This document shows positions 23,964-32,446 of a DNA stretch of 36,989 nt, one piece after another. The notes below the pieces were generated by a model that was given only the letters and a program-made list of their open reading frames with translations, did not search any database and was not told where the DNA came from. The translations under genes were made by a program, and so were the position numbers. Every line of letters begins with the position of its first letter. Positions within the stretch are counted from its first letter, which is position 1. This DNA comes from Lachnospiraceae bacterium (GTDB taxonomy: Bacteria; Bacillota; Clostridia; Lachnospirales; Lachnospiraceae): contig JAFYGB010000023.1 of NCBI GenBank assembly GCA_017543445.1, positions 1-36,989 of the forward strand. Reading direction: 5' to 3'.

Positions 23964-24698
23964 ATGAAGAAAGAAAGTCGCAGCCTTGCGATCAAAATAT
24001 GCATCATAGGAGTCCTTCTGGCTGCAGCATGGCTTCTGTCAAACTATATATTCAAACTTCTTGACACGGGAGAGAAGAATAAGGCGGATCTGCAAAAAGT
24101 GCTGCAGACGGCGAATGTCGGCGACTACGTCACGTTCGGTACCTATGAGCAGGACAATGTCGAAGCCGACGGCCGGGAGCCCATCGAGTGGCGGGTCCTG
24201 GATCAGCAGGACGACCGCATTCTGGTGGTCAGCCGCTATGCGCTGGATTGGATGAAATACAATACATTCGAAGCGAGCGTGACCTGGGAGACCTGCACGC
24301 TGCGCGCCTGGCTGAACGGGGATTTCCTGGAGGCGGCTTTCGAGCCTTACGAGCGCGAATGGGTCTTGAGTGTGGAAGTTTCAGCAGATCCGAACCCGAA
24401 CCATGCTACCTCTCCGGGCAATGCGACCACGGACCGGGTCTTTCTGTTGAGTGTCCCGGAGACCGAGCGCTACTTCGACTCGGTCAGCGACCGAGCTTGC
24501 GCGGGGACTGCGTATTGCTATGCGCGAGGGGCGTTTCGGGCCGGTAACGGGAACTGCTGGTGGTGGTTGCGAACCCCGGGCGTCGATGGCTACCGGGCCG
24601 CATACATCGTTGACAGTGGCGTTGCCAACAGCGCGGGTCATGTCCACGACTACCTGTACGCCGTCCGCCCCGCCATGTGGCTCAGCACAAAAGAATGA
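23964..24698 (+). CDS. Membrane-anchored DUF6273-type protein
   Basis: 244 residues. A basic N-terminus and one membrane helix (about 9-33) act as an uncleaved anchor, followed by an extracellular domain. The sequence pattern GDYVTFGTYEQD, EPIEWRVLDQQDDRILVVSRYALD (in part), WETCTLRAWLNGDFLEAAF and CWWWLRTPG, ending YAVRPAMWL, is the one seen in the DUF6273 proteins common in gut Clostridia. Function unknown in the family; a surface role is inferred from topology. It follows the U32-like gene by 32 nt, probably in one transcript, and ends before a bidirectional terminator. Confidence 0.82.
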   Translation: MKKESRSLAIKICIIGVLLAAAWLLSNYIFKLLDTGEKNKADLQKVLQTANVGDYVTFGTYEQDNVEADGREPIEWRVLDQQDDRILVVSRYALDWMKYNTFEASVTWETCTLRAWLNGDFLEAAFEPYEREWVLSVEVSADPNPNHATSPGNATTDRVFLLSVPETERYFDSVSDRACAGTAYCYARGAFRAGNGNCWWWLRTPGVDGYRAAYIVDSGVANSAGHVHDYLYAVRPAMWLSTKE

Positions 24699-24773
24699 TC
24701 CGCACAAAACTATGATCCATGCAAAGACATGATCCTAACCTTAAGAAATACAAATCCTCAAAAATCCAAAAAG

Positions 24774-24809
24774 AAGCCTGCCGCAGTGGGATACTGCAGC
24801 AGGCTTTTT
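24774..24809 (+). terminator. Bidirectional terminator
   Basis: AAGCCTGC (24774-24781) pairs with GCAGGCTT (24799-24806), with an inner GCAGT/ACTGC stem. TTTTT follows on the plus strand and TTCTTTTTGG on the minus, suiting the convergent genes on each side. Confidence 0.9.
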
Positions 24810-24836
24810 ATTGGTTTGCTGATGTAGCAGAGATAC

Positions 24837-25160
24837 TCATTCTTTTTCTTCCGGGGCCTCGGCGTTCTCACCGAGCAGGCCCATGCGTGAGAAGACCATG
24901 TTGTAGCCATCGTTGCCGAAGGAGAGGCTCCGGTTGACGCGGCTGATGGTCGCGGTCGAAGCGCCGGTCTCGTTGGATATGTCGAGGTAGGTGCGGTGCT
25001 CGCAAAGCATGCGCGCGACATCAAGACGCTGCGAGATCGACAAAAGCTCATTGATCGTGCAGACATCCTCAAAAAAATCATAGCATTCATCCACGGATTT
25101 CAAGGTCAGGATCGCCTTGAACAGTTGTTCCACGGTAGGAGTATTCAGTCGCTTATTCAT
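24837..25160 (-). CDS. YerC/YecD-family TrpR-like regulator
   Basis: 107 residues. The TrpR-fold helix-turn-helix reads LLSISQRLDVARMLCEHRTYLDISNETGASTATISRVNRSL across residues 39-79, with TGASTATISRVNRSL as the recognition region. This is the YerC/YecD group common in Firmicutes, whose effector and targets are mostly unknown. Ribosome site AGGAGG lies 11 nt from the stop of the diguanylate cyclase gene upstream, so the two are co-transcribed. The C-terminal tail (GENAEAPEEKE) is acidic. Confidence 0.93.
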   Translation of the reverse strand: MNKRLNTPTVEQLFKAILTLKSVDECYDFFEDVCTINELLSISQRLDVARMLCEHRTYLDISNETGASTATISRVNRSLSFGNDGYNMVFSRMGLLGENAEAPEEKE

Positions 25161-25171
25161 ATTTTCGCCTC

Positions 25172-26578
25172 CTATTTCTCGATGATCCGGATCTCGGAAT
25201 CAAAAATAAAACGATCACGGCCGCGCTGCTTTGCAATATACAGGCGCTGGTCGGCAACCTTGAAGAATTCAACGTACGAGCGGCTCGTCAGCTCGGAAGA
25301 ATGAACGCCGCCGCCGCTTAAAGAGACTTTGATGTTCGGGCTGGCCTCCGGCTTGATCTTGCGGACTTCCTCCAGAACATGCTCCAGACCGGAGCGGAAT
25401 TCCTCCGGCGTACGGTCGGCATAGAGGAGGATGAACTCGTCGCCGCCGAAACGAATGATGGCATCGCCGCGGTCCGCGTTCACTGTCGATGCAAGCAGAT
25501 GTGCGACCGTGCGCAGGATATCGTCGCCGTTGGAGTGGCCGCCGACATCGTTGATCTGCTTAAAGTGGTCGAGGTCAACGATGGCCAGAGAATACTCCTT
25601 CGTATCGTCACGCCATTTTCCGTTTTCGAGATTCAGGACATAGGTATTCAGATAACGCCGCGAGTGGCAGCCGGTCAGGCTGTCCTTATTCGCGAGTTCG
25701 TACAAAAGTTCGTTTGTCAGTCGCATGCGGCTGTGCTCGTACACATAGAGTGCGATCATGGAAGAAACCATCAGGATCATGATGATCGCGGTGAAGATAC
25801 GCATGCGGTCAATGCGGTTCTGGGTCAATGACAGGGTCAATGTCCAGTTGAGGTTCTTCATCGGGAAATCGTAGTCGATCGGGTCGTCAGCCTTACCGCG
25901 CTCGGTCAGGATGGTTTTCTCGCCTGCGGAGTTTCTGTACCACAGGGAGTAATTGACGTTGTCACCGAGCATATCGTTTAAGTGCAGGCTGTGGACCAGG
26001 TCATCGATCTCGATGGAGAAACTGATCAGTCCCCAAAGGGAGCCGTCCTTACGGAAGATGGGGTAGCGTCCCGCGATGCCCTTGCCGCCCTGCTTCATGT
26101 CGAAGGGTTCGCTGATGAGCATCTGTCCCGTTTTGCATGCCTGAATGGCCGGTGCATTGCCGGGGAGGGTATCGTCCATGAAGTTGAAACCGGTCATGGA
26201 TTCATTGCCCTCGGTGGGGTAGAAGTAGGATACGACACCGTCTGGCGCCAGAAGAATGTTCTTTAAGGGGATATCTGCTTCGTCGTGCAGACGCTGCCAG
26301 ATGCTGATGACCATGGCTTTGTGAAATTCCGTGTCATCCGGCTTTTCGATGATGCTGTCGGCCAATGTCTGGACGCGTGACGTGATCGTCTCCAGTTTTT
26401 CCTGGATCGCGGTCGCACAGCCGACGGCGTGGTAGCGTTCCCGTTCACGAACGAGCTTACCATCCTGAGCCAGGACAGAGAAATATAGGACCGAAAAAAT
26501 GAGGATCGAAAGGAAGAAGACGAGAATCGACGTCCAGGGTTTGATCTTCTTTTCGGAAATCGTATAGTAACTGCTCAT
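25172..26578 (-). CDS. CHASE-GGDEF diguanylate cyclase
   Basis: 468 residues: membrane helix 1 (about 15-37), an extracellular domain resembling CHASE (about 45-240; TGFNFMDD, AIQACKTGQMLISEPFDM, GRYPIFRKDGSLWGLISF), membrane helix 2 (about 262-280) and a GGDEF domain (about 295-460). The active-site GGDEF (378-382) is intact, so synthesis of cyclic di-GMP from GTP is expected. The product-inhibition site RxxD, which should be residues 369-372, reads DRGD, so this feedback site lacks its Arg. Own promoter; the YerC-like regulator follows in the same transcript. The ligand of the outer domain is unknown. Confidence 0.92.
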   Translation of the reverse strand: MSSYYTISEKKIKPWTSILVFFLSILIFSVLYFSVLAQDGKLVRERERYHAVGCATAIQEKLETITSRVQTLADSIIEKPDDTEFHKAMVISIWQRLHDEADIPLKNILLAPDGVVSYFYPTEGNESMTGFNFMDDTLPGNAPAIQACKTGQMLISEPFDMKQGGKGIAGRYPIFRKDGSLWGLISFSIEIDDLVHSLHLNDMLGDNVNYSLWYRNSAGEKTILTERGKADDPIDYDFPMKNLNWTLTLSLTQNRIDRMRIFTAIIMILMVSSMIALYVYEHSRMRLTNELLYELANKDSLTGCHSRRYLNTYVLNLENGKWRDDTKEYSLAIVDLDHFKQINDVGGHSNGDDILRTVAHLLASTVNADRGDAIIRFGGDEFILLYADRTPEEFRSGLEHVLEEVRKIKPEASPNIKVSLSGGGVHSSELTSRSYVEFFKVADQRLYIAKQRGRDRFIFDSEIRIIEK

Positions 26579-26628
26579 GCGCCCTCCATGTATTTAGTAA
26601 ATCAAGTTCCATGATTCCTATCGTTCCC

Positions 26629-26657
26629 ATTATACCATTTCTTTTTAACAAAGTAAA
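26629..26657 (-). promoter_or_regulatory. Promoter of the diguanylate cyclase-yerC unit
   Basis: On the minus strand: TTTACT (26657-26652), 17-nt spacer, perfect TATAAT (26634-26629) with an extended -10 TGG just before it. Confidence 0.8.
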
Positions 26658-26705
26658 GAGGCAACGAGATAAAGAGGTAAAGAAGTAAAGTGAAGGAAAA
26701 ATGAA

Positions 26706-26734
26706 GTGACAAACGGGCCGATTTGTATTATGAT
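26706..26734 (+). promoter_or_regulatory. Promoter of pcrA
   Basis: GTGACA (26706-26711), 17-nt spacer, TATGAT (26729-26734). It overlaps the in-frame GTG at 26706, which rules that codon out as the start of the helicase. Confidence 0.8.
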
Positions 26735-26792
26735 AAGGGGTAGCAGGAACTGCGGCAAGATGGCTGCAGTCCACGTTTTTTCAGGAGTATTT

Positions 26793-29132
26793 ATGAGCAT
26801 ATACGATAGCTTGAATAAAGAGCAGAAAGAGGCCGTGACCACGACGGAGGGACCGCTTCTGATCCTGGCCGGCGCGGGCTCCGGTAAGACGCGTGTGATC
26901 GTACACCGCATCGCCTGGATCCTGGAGCAGGGACTGGCGAAACCGTGGGAGATCCTGGCCATCACCTTCACGAATAAGGCGGCAGAGGAGATGCGCCACC
27001 GTGTGGAGCGCATCGTTCCGGGCGCCGGGCAGGACATCTGGGTGGCCACGTTCCACGCGAGCTGCGCCCGCATTCTGCGCCGACACATTGACCGCATCGG
27101 ATACGATAATCATTTCACGATCTACGACACGGATGACCAGAAGGCCATGGTAAAGGGGATCGTGAAGCGCCTGGCGCTGGATCCGAAGCAGTATCCGGAG
27201 CGCAGGGTGATGGAGACGATCTCGCATTTTAAGGAGCGCCTGATCACGCCGGAGCAGAGCCGTCACGAGGCGACGGACTTCCGCGAGCAGAAGATCGCCC
27301 TGATCTACGAGAACTACGAGCAGGACATGAAGAAGAACAACGCGCTCGATTTCGACGACCTTCTGGTGAAGACGGTCGACCTCTTCGAGCAGTGCCCGGA
27401 CGTGCTGGAGTACTACCAGACCCGTTTCCGCTACATCCACGTCGACGAGTATCAGGATACGAACCATGTGCAGTTCCGTCTGGTCGCGATGCTCTCGAAG
27501 ATGCACCGCAACCTGTGCGTGGTGGGCGATGACGACCAGTCTATCTACAGTTTCCGCGGCGCGGATATCACGAACATTCTCGATTTCGAGCAGTGCTTCC
27601 CGGGAGCGAAGGTCATCAAACTCGAGCAGAACTACCGCTCGACAACGCGCATCCTGGACGTGGCGAACTGCGTTATCCGGAACAACCGCTCGCGTAAGCG
27701 TAAGACCATGCGTACGTCAAATGAAGAGGGTCAATCCGTGCGTTTCCGCGTGTTCGATGATGCACGCCAGGAGGCGGACCGCGTCGTTTCCGAAATCGCG
27801 GCGCATGCGACTTCGGAGTGCGGATATGATCATTTTGCCGTGCTCTATCGGACGAATGCCCAGTCCCGTCTTTTCGAAGAAAGCTGCATTCGCCAGAATG
27901 TACCGTATCGCGTGGTAGGTGGAATCAACTTCTATCAGCGCGCCGAGATCAAGGATGTCCTGGCCTATTTGAAGACCATCGATAACGGCCGGGATGATCT
28001 GGCCGTAGCCCGCATCATCAATGTGCCGAAGCGCGGCATCGGCTCGACCACCGTGACGAAATGCATGGACTATGCGATCGCGCACGACGTGAGCCTGTTC
28101 GACGCCCTGTCTGTGGCCCAGGATGTGCCCGGCGTTTCAAAAGCAACGGCGGAGAAGATCCGCGGCTTCGTGAACCTGATCCGTCGGTATCGCTTTGAGG
28201 CAGAGGGACTGGCGGTCGATGAATTGATCGGACAGCTGCTCGATGAGATCCATTATGAGGACGAACTGATGAAACTCACAGAGGAGGAGCAGGAGTCGAA
28301 GAGCGAGAACATCGACGAACTTATTTCGAAGGCAGCGGATTTCGACCGCGACGCGGACGAACCGACATTGGCCGCATTCTTGGAAGAAGTGGCGCTCGTG
28401 GCGGATATCGACAGCGTCGGCGAGAACGAGGAACGTTTGCTGCTCATGACGCTGCACGGCGCGAAGGGCCTGGAGTTCGACCATGTGTACTTAAGCGGCA
28501 TGGAGGACGGCCTGTTCCCGAGCAGCATGTCGATCGACTCCGGGAATCCGAAGGACATCGAAGAGGAGCGGCGCCTGTGCTACGTCGGCATCACACGTGC
28601 GAAGAAGACCCTGACATTGACCATGGCAAAGGTCCGCATGTTACGCGGCGAGACCATGTTCTGCATCCCGTCCCGCTTCATCCGCGAGATCGAGGACGGC
28701 ATGCTCATAACCGAGGGCCAGGTCCCGGCCGCGAAGAAGCGTTTTGACGATGACTGGGGCGGCAATTTCCGGAACCGCTACCGCGATACGGACGATGATG
28801 TATTTTCCGGTTCGGCACCTCAGTCGACGTTCCGCAGCACACCGTCGTTCGAGAGGACCACGCCGAAGCCTTATGCGAAGCCGAAGCTCGGTTCGCTCGG
28901 CTACGGAAGTCCGAAGCCCACATCCTTCGGCAAATCCATCCCGACCGTGAAAGCGGATCATCTGGATTTTGGCGTCGGTGACCGCGTACGCCAGTCCCGA
29001 TTCGGAGCCGGTACGGTACTGGAGATCACGGAGACACCGACGGACTACAAGGTACGCGTCCAGTTTGACGAGGAGGTCTCGCCGAAAGTCATGCTTGCCG
29101 GCTTCGCGCAATTCGAAAAGATCGAAGAATAA
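26793..29132 (+). CDS. pcrA: UvrD/Rep-family DNA helicase, PcrA-like
   Basis: Superfamily 1A 3'-5' helicase for repair and removal of proteins from DNA. 779 residues from the ATG at 26793, which follows CAGGAG. Motifs in order: Walker A AGAGSGKT (Lys32), DDLL, Walker B VDEYQDTN, GDDDQSIYSFRGAD, EQNYRSTTRILD, YRTNAQSRLFEE, LMTLHGAKGLEFDHVYL and RLCYVGITRAKK. The C-terminal 75 residues have a low-complexity Ser/Pro/Lys stretch and the PcrA-type Tudor-like end (FGVGDRVRQSRFGAGTVLEI), which binds RNA polymerase in known PcrA. A full-length, intact gene. Confidence 0.96.
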   Translation: MSIYDSLNKEQKEAVTTTEGPLLILAGAGSGKTRVIVHRIAWILEQGLAKPWEILAITFTNKAAEEMRHRVERIVPGAGQDIWVATFHASCARILRRHIDRIGYDNHFTIYDTDDQKAMVKGIVKRLALDPKQYPERRVMETISHFKERLITPEQSRHEATDFREQKIALIYENYEQDMKKNNALDFDDLLVKTVDLFEQCPDVLEYYQTRFRYIHVDEYQDTNHVQFRLVAMLSKMHRNLCVVGDDDQSIYSFRGADITNILDFEQCFPGAKVIKLEQNYRSTTRILDVANCVIRNNRSRKRKTMRTSNEEGQSVRFRVFDDARQEADRVVSEIAAHATSECGYDHFAVLYRTNAQSRLFEESCIRQNVPYRVVGGINFYQRAEIKDVLAYLKTIDNGRDDLAVARIINVPKRGIGSTTVTKCMDYAIAHDVSLFDALSVAQDVPGVSKATAEKIRGFVNLIRRYRFEAEGLAVDELIGQLLDEIHYEDELMKLTEEEQESKSENIDELISKAADFDRDADEPTLAAFLEEVALVADIDSVGENEERLLLMTLHGAKGLEFDHVYLSGMEDGLFPSSMSIDSGNPKDIEEERRLCYVGITRAKKTLTLTMAKVRMLRGETMFCIPSRFIREIEDGMLITEGQVPAAKKRFDDDWGGNFRNRYRDTDDDVFSGSAPQSTFRSTPSFERTTPKPYAKPKLGSLGYGSPKPTSFGKSIPTVKADHLDFGVGDRVRQSRFGAGTVLEITETPTDYKVRVQFDEEVSPKVMLAGFAQFEKIEE

Positions 29133-29167
29133 ATTCCAAATTAGGTATGGTAATTCCGTGAATTGTA

Positions 29168-29176
29168 TGATATAAT
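29168..29176 (+). promoter_or_regulatory. Extended -10 promoter of the acidic-tail gene
   Basis: TGATATAAT is a perfect extended -10 (TG-N-TATAAT). The -35 position (29148-29153, TGGTAA) is poor, as is usual for extended -10 promoters. Confidence 0.65.
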
Positions 29177-29257
29177 TACCTTGCACATGAATCATGTTGG
29201 GGATGCATAATCGACCCAAAGATTATATGACACTGATCGAAAGGGAGAAACAGGACT

Positions 29258-29515
29258 ATGGAGAATAATAAGATTGAAGAGATCGTTGCAGCAGTAAGCG
29301 CAGTAGAAGAGAAGAAGTCGCACAAGAAGCTTTATAAGATTTTGGCAGTGATCGGCGGACTTGTAGTAGTCAGCGCTATCGCTTATCTTGTATATCGTCT
29401 GCTTACACCGGATTACATGGAAGATTTTGATGATGATTTCGAGGACGAGTTTGATGACGAGTTCTTCGATGATGACGAGGATGATGCAGATGATAAGACC
29501 GAGGCTGAGGCTTAA
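29258..29515 (+). CDS. Small single-pass membrane protein with acidic tail
   Basis: 85 residues: a charged N-terminus (1-27, Glu/Lys-rich), one membrane helix (about 28-48), and a C-terminal stretch in which 21 of 31 residues are Asp or Glu, interleaved with Phe (DDDFEDEFDDEFFDDDEDD). Ribosome site AAAGGG, ATG at 29258. Own promoter and terminator, so it is a free-standing transcript. I recognise no family. Acidic tails of this kind can bind divalent metals or basic proteins; which side of the membrane the tail faces is not decided by sequence, since Lys residues sit only just before the helix (KKSHKK) and so suggest N-inside, tail-outside. Confidence 0.82.
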   Translation: MENNKIEEIVAAVSAVEEKKSHKKLYKILAVIGGLVVVSAIAYLVYRLLTPDYMEDFDDDFEDEFDDEFFDDDEDDADDKTEAEA

Positions 29516-29551
29516 GGTTTCATCAGACTGAGTACATATCCGTTTTATCGG

Positions 29552-29587
29552 AATCCCTGCTCGGCGTGTGCCGGGTGGGGATTTTTT
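29552..29587 (+). terminator. Rho-independent terminator of the acidic-tail gene
   Basis: AATCCC/GGGATT outer stem with a CGGC/GCCG inner stem, then TTTTA. Confidence 0.88.
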
Positions 29588-29615
29588 ATAACTATGAAAA
29601 TGACAGGATGGAAGC

Positions 29616-31037
29616 ATGAAAAAAGGTGAGATCGTAAGCGGAAAGGTCATCCGCGTGGATTATCCGAATAAAGGGATCCTGCTCGCGATGGACGAAGCAG
29701 AGGGGCAGGAACGGGAAGTCGTCGTGAAGAATGCATTGCCCGGACAGACCGTGGAGGCGCGCATCATCAAGAAGCGCCACGGGAGGCCGGAGGGCCAGCT
29801 TCTGGAGGTGCTCGCGCCCGCGCCGAATGAAAAAACTGTCGCGGATGGACTGTGCCCGCACTTCGGCCTCTGCGGCGGCTGCTGTTACCGCAGCATGCCT
29901 TACGAGGAGGAACTGGCCATGAAGGAGGGGCAGATTCGGCGCCTGCTCGACAGCGTCATCGATACCCCCTATGAATTCGAGCCCATTACCCACGGCCCGC
30001 TATCCGCGGAATTCCGCAATAAGATGGAGTTTTCCTTCGGCGACGAATATAAGGACGGCCCGCTGGCGCTGGGCCTGCATAAACGCAACAGTATGTATGA
30101 CATCGTCCCTGTGACCGAATGTCAGATGATCGATGAAGGCATGCGGCAGATCCTGGATGCGACGCTGCGTTTCTACCGTGAGAAGGGCCTGCCTTACTAT
30201 CATAAGATGCGCCACGACGGCGTTCTGCGCCACCTGCTTTTGCGCAAGAGTTTTTCGGACGGCGGCTACATGGTGGCGCTGGTGACGACCGGGGAGACGG
30301 CGGCACTGGATCTTCCGGGCTATGTGGAGACGCTGCGCGCGCTCCCGGCCGGTGCTCAGATCCGCGGCATCCTCCACATGGTCAATGACAGCGTGGCGGA
30401 TACGGTCGCGAGTCAGAAGACCACAGTCCTGTACGGCACAGAGTTTCTGACGGAGAACCTTCTGGGCCTTACGTTCAACATTTCCCCGTTCTCGTTCTTC
30501 CAGACGAACACGCTGGGCGCGGAGGTGCTCTATCGCGTGGCGCGTTCCTACGTCGGCGAGACGCAGGGCCGCACGATCTTCGATCTGTACAGCGGTACGG
30601 GAACCATTGCCCAGATGCTGGCCCCTGTGGCTCGCCACGTCGTCGGCGTCGAGATCGTGGAGGAGGCGGTCGAAGCCGCTCGGGAAAATGCAGTCCGCAA
30701 CCACCTGGATAACTGCACCTTCATCGCGGGCGACGTGCTGAAGAAACTGGATGAGATCGAGGAACGCCCCGATTTCATCGTCCTGGATCCACCGCGTGAC
30801 GGCGTTCACCCGAAGGCCCTCGAGAAGATCATCGCCTACGGCGTCGAGAACATGATCTACATTTCCTGCAAACCGACCAGCCTGGTCCGCGACTTGGAGA
30901 TCCTTCAGCAGCACGGCTACCACGTCGTTCGCGCCCGCGCTGTCGACATGTTCCCCGGAACGGCACATGTGGAGACAGTATGCCTCTTGAGCAACCAAAA
31001 GAAAGAGGATGCTATATGTGGAAATATACAGATATAA
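29616..31037 (+). CDS. rlmD: 23S rRNA (uracil-5-)-methyltransferase, RumA/RlmD type
   Basis: SAM-dependent m5U methylation of 23S rRNA (U1939/U747-type sites). 473 residues: a TRAM domain (about 1-65), an iron-sulfur cysteine cluster (Cys80, Cys86, Cys89; GLCGGCCYRS), and a Rossmann methyltransferase domain with FDLYSGTGTIAQ and LDPPRDGVH. The nucleophilic Cys418 lies in YISCKPTS, in the usual position. ATG at 29616. The 3' end overlaps the next gene, whose ATG (31016) lies inside it. The exact target base cannot be read from sequence. Confidence 0.93.
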   Translation: MKKGEIVSGKVIRVDYPNKGILLAMDEAEGQEREVVVKNALPGQTVEARIIKKRHGRPEGQLLEVLAPAPNEKTVADGLCPHFGLCGGCCYRSMPYEEELAMKEGQIRRLLDSVIDTPYEFEPITHGPLSAEFRNKMEFSFGDEYKDGPLALGLHKRNSMYDIVPVTECQMIDEGMRQILDATLRFYREKGLPYYHKMRHDGVLRHLLLRKSFSDGGYMVALVTTGETAALDLPGYVETLRALPAGAQIRGILHMVNDSVADTVASQKTTVLYGTEFLTENLLGLTFNISPFSFFQTNTLGAEVLYRVARSYVGETQGRTIFDLYSGTGTIAQMLAPVARHVVGVEIVEEAVEAARENAVRNHLDNCTFIAGDVLKKLDEIEERPDFIVLDPPRDGVHPKALEKIIAYGVENMIYISCKPTSLVRDLEILQQHGYHVVRARAVDMFPGTAHVETVCLLSNQKKEDAICGNIQI

Positions 31038-31396
31038 CAAGAGATGAGTTTGAGCGGATCAAAGATCACATCGAAGAGATCATGGTCGCTCATGGAGCAG
31101 TAGCTCAAGAGATTGATTTGCCTTATTCCCAAACGGCAACAACCGTCCAAAAGGATTCGGATGTAATTGTCCGGGAAAGTCATCGAAAAGTATATATATA
31201 CAAAGATCTGTATTATAGGATCGACGAAGTGTGTTTTGATAAAAAGCCATTTATTGTTGCTGAGGTCGGAACACAGGATGAATTGATGAAAAACACTATG
31301 GAAGATGCCACCCCGTTTCCTTGGGATCTTTCTGAGGAAGAAATGGAAGATGAGGTATCGTTCTTCCTCGGTGAAAAACCATATCCGACAGAATAA
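31016..31396 (+). CDS. Hypothetical protein overlapping rlmD
   Basis: 126 residues. An in-frame ATG at 30980 exists, but the ATG at 31016 has AGAGG well placed 7 nt upstream and is preferred. The start lies within the last 22 nt of rlmD, so the two may be coupled. Content is charged (DEFERIKDHIEEIMVAH at the N-terminus, an Asp/Glu-rich C-terminus). No family recognised. From here to the end of the window base composition drops, so this may be the first gene of an acquired or accessory segment. Confidence 0.7.
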   Translation: MWKYTDITRDEFERIKDHIEEIMVAHGAVAQEIDLPYSQTATTVQKDSDVIVRESHRKVYIYKDLYYRIDEVCFDKKPFIVAEVGTQDELMKNTMEDATPFPWDLSEEEMEDEVSFFLGEKPYPTE

Positions 31397-31435
31397 CACA
31401 TGAAAATGGTAAATCAAAAATGGAGGTGAAGACGG

Positions 31436-31543
31436 ATGCCGCGGATCGATAAAGAAAAATGGCAGATGGGAAGTTCTTATAAAACTGTGATGGATACTTA
31501 TGTTGATGAAAGAGATTATAAGCTTTTAGGAGCGGATAAATGA
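31436..31543 (+). CDS. 35-residue small ORF coupled to the next gene
   Basis: Reads MPRIDKEKWQMGSSYKTVMD and on to 35 residues. It has its own strong ribosome site (TGGAGGTGAAGACGG before the ATG), and its TGA overlaps the ATG of the acetyltransferase in an ATGA arrangement, which is typical of translational coupling. Charged and with no membrane segment. It could be a small protein or a leader for the acetyltransferase; no family recognised. Confidence 0.55.
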   Translation: MPRIDKEKWQMGSSYKTVMDTYVDERDYKLLGADK

Positions 31544-32289
31544 ACCTGCGAGATTGTTATTTGGAAGAGGATCTGTTTCCCAAGATTTTTACCAACTTTG
31601 AAGAGAGAGAATACGGCATCCTTTTTTACAACACCGAAAATAAGGATTCGTTTGATTCGAACCATGCGGTGATCTATAAGGATAAGATCCGGGATCTGTC
31701 GAAAGTCCTCTCGGATATCGCCGAGTTTTACAGAGCTCGGGGGAGCCGGCCGATCATTTATCAATCCATGCTGGATGACAACTGGTTTGATGAGATCAAA
31801 GACGAATTAATGGCCGCCGGATATCGGAGCTGGATCGAAGATCAGGAATATATGCTTCCGTTAGGTGAAAACAACATTACTCCCAATCCGGAGCTCGAGG
31901 TGAAAAAGGTCTCGGAATGGTCGGAAGAGATCGAAAATGTTTTTCTCGAGGCAGAAGAACCTTGGGAGATCCAGGTGGCGAAAAAAACATTAAGCCAGCC
32001 GAAGACATGGATGTTTGCGGCATGTCTGCATGGTAAGCCGGTCGGATTATTGTATGGACATATTTCGGAGCTGGCCTGCCGGGTGGATTACCTTCTCGTG
32101 TCGAAGAAGCATAGAAAAATAGGAGCTGGCCGTGCGTTGTTTTATGAATATGTGGAATGGTGCCGGCAGAACAGCATTGACAATATCTATATATGGCCGG
32201 ATGGGGAGACGCCCAAAAGGATTTACGAAGAAGGCGGTTACCGAATCGTTGAAGTCCGCAAGGCGGGGCGCGCAGTGATGAGCGAATAG
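31540..32289 (+). CDS. GNAT-family acetyltransferase
   Basis: 249 residues. The C-terminal half has the GNAT acetyl-CoA region: CRVDYLLVSKKHRKIGAGRALFYEYVEWC (positions 178-206; motif A core RKIGAGRAL) and the later YEEGGYRIVEV. The N-terminal half (about 1-120) is helical and not recognised. It acetylates an unknown amine substrate. Its ATG overlaps the stop of the 35-residue ORF. Confidence 0.85.
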   Translation: MNLRDCYLEEDLFPKIFTNFEEREYGILFYNTENKDSFDSNHAVIYKDKIRDLSKVLSDIAEFYRARGSRPIIYQSMLDDNWFDEIKDELMAAGYRSWIEDQEYMLPLGENNITPNPELEVKKVSEWSEEIENVFLEAEEPWEIQVAKKTLSQPKTWMFAACLHGKPVGLLYGHISELACRVDYLLVSKKHRKIGAGRALFYEYVEWCRQNSIDNIYIWPDGETPKRIYEEGGYRIVEVRKAGRAVMSE

Positions 32290-32302
32290 TGAATGAATTG
32301 TG

Positions 32303-32323
32303 TCCGCAACCTGTGGTTGCGGA
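32303..32323. other. Perfect 9-bp hairpin after the acetyltransferase
   Basis: TCCGCAACC / GGTTGCGGA with a TGT loop. Not followed by T on either strand, so not a standard terminator. Confidence 0.5.
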
Positions 32324-32376
32324 AAACTGAAAAACAGCAATCGTCGGTTGGTGGAACTTACTGTGCATATTTGTTA

Positions 32377-32430
32377 ATCTGTATTTGCGACGCGGAGCAA
32401 AAGCAACTTAAAGTCAAAGCAAATACAGAT
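32377..32430. promoter_or_regulatory. 12-bp inverted repeat upstream of the XRE regulator
   Basis: ATCTGTATTTGC (32377-32388) and GCAAATACAGAT (32419-32430), perfect, 30 nt apart. The right arm ends 4 nt before the AAGGAG ribosome site of the regulator. It could be an operator for autoregulation or an RNA structure controlling translation. Confidence 0.6.
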
Positions 32431-32446
32431 GAAAAGGAGACCAGCT

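Noticed and set aside
26706-26792. GTG start 29 codons earlier for pcrA
   Set aside because: It overlaps the -35 of the pcrA promoter; the ATG at 26793 has a ribosome site and a family-like N-terminus.
32303-32323. Terminator after the acetyltransferase
   Set aside because: A perfect hairpin but no T-tract on either strand.
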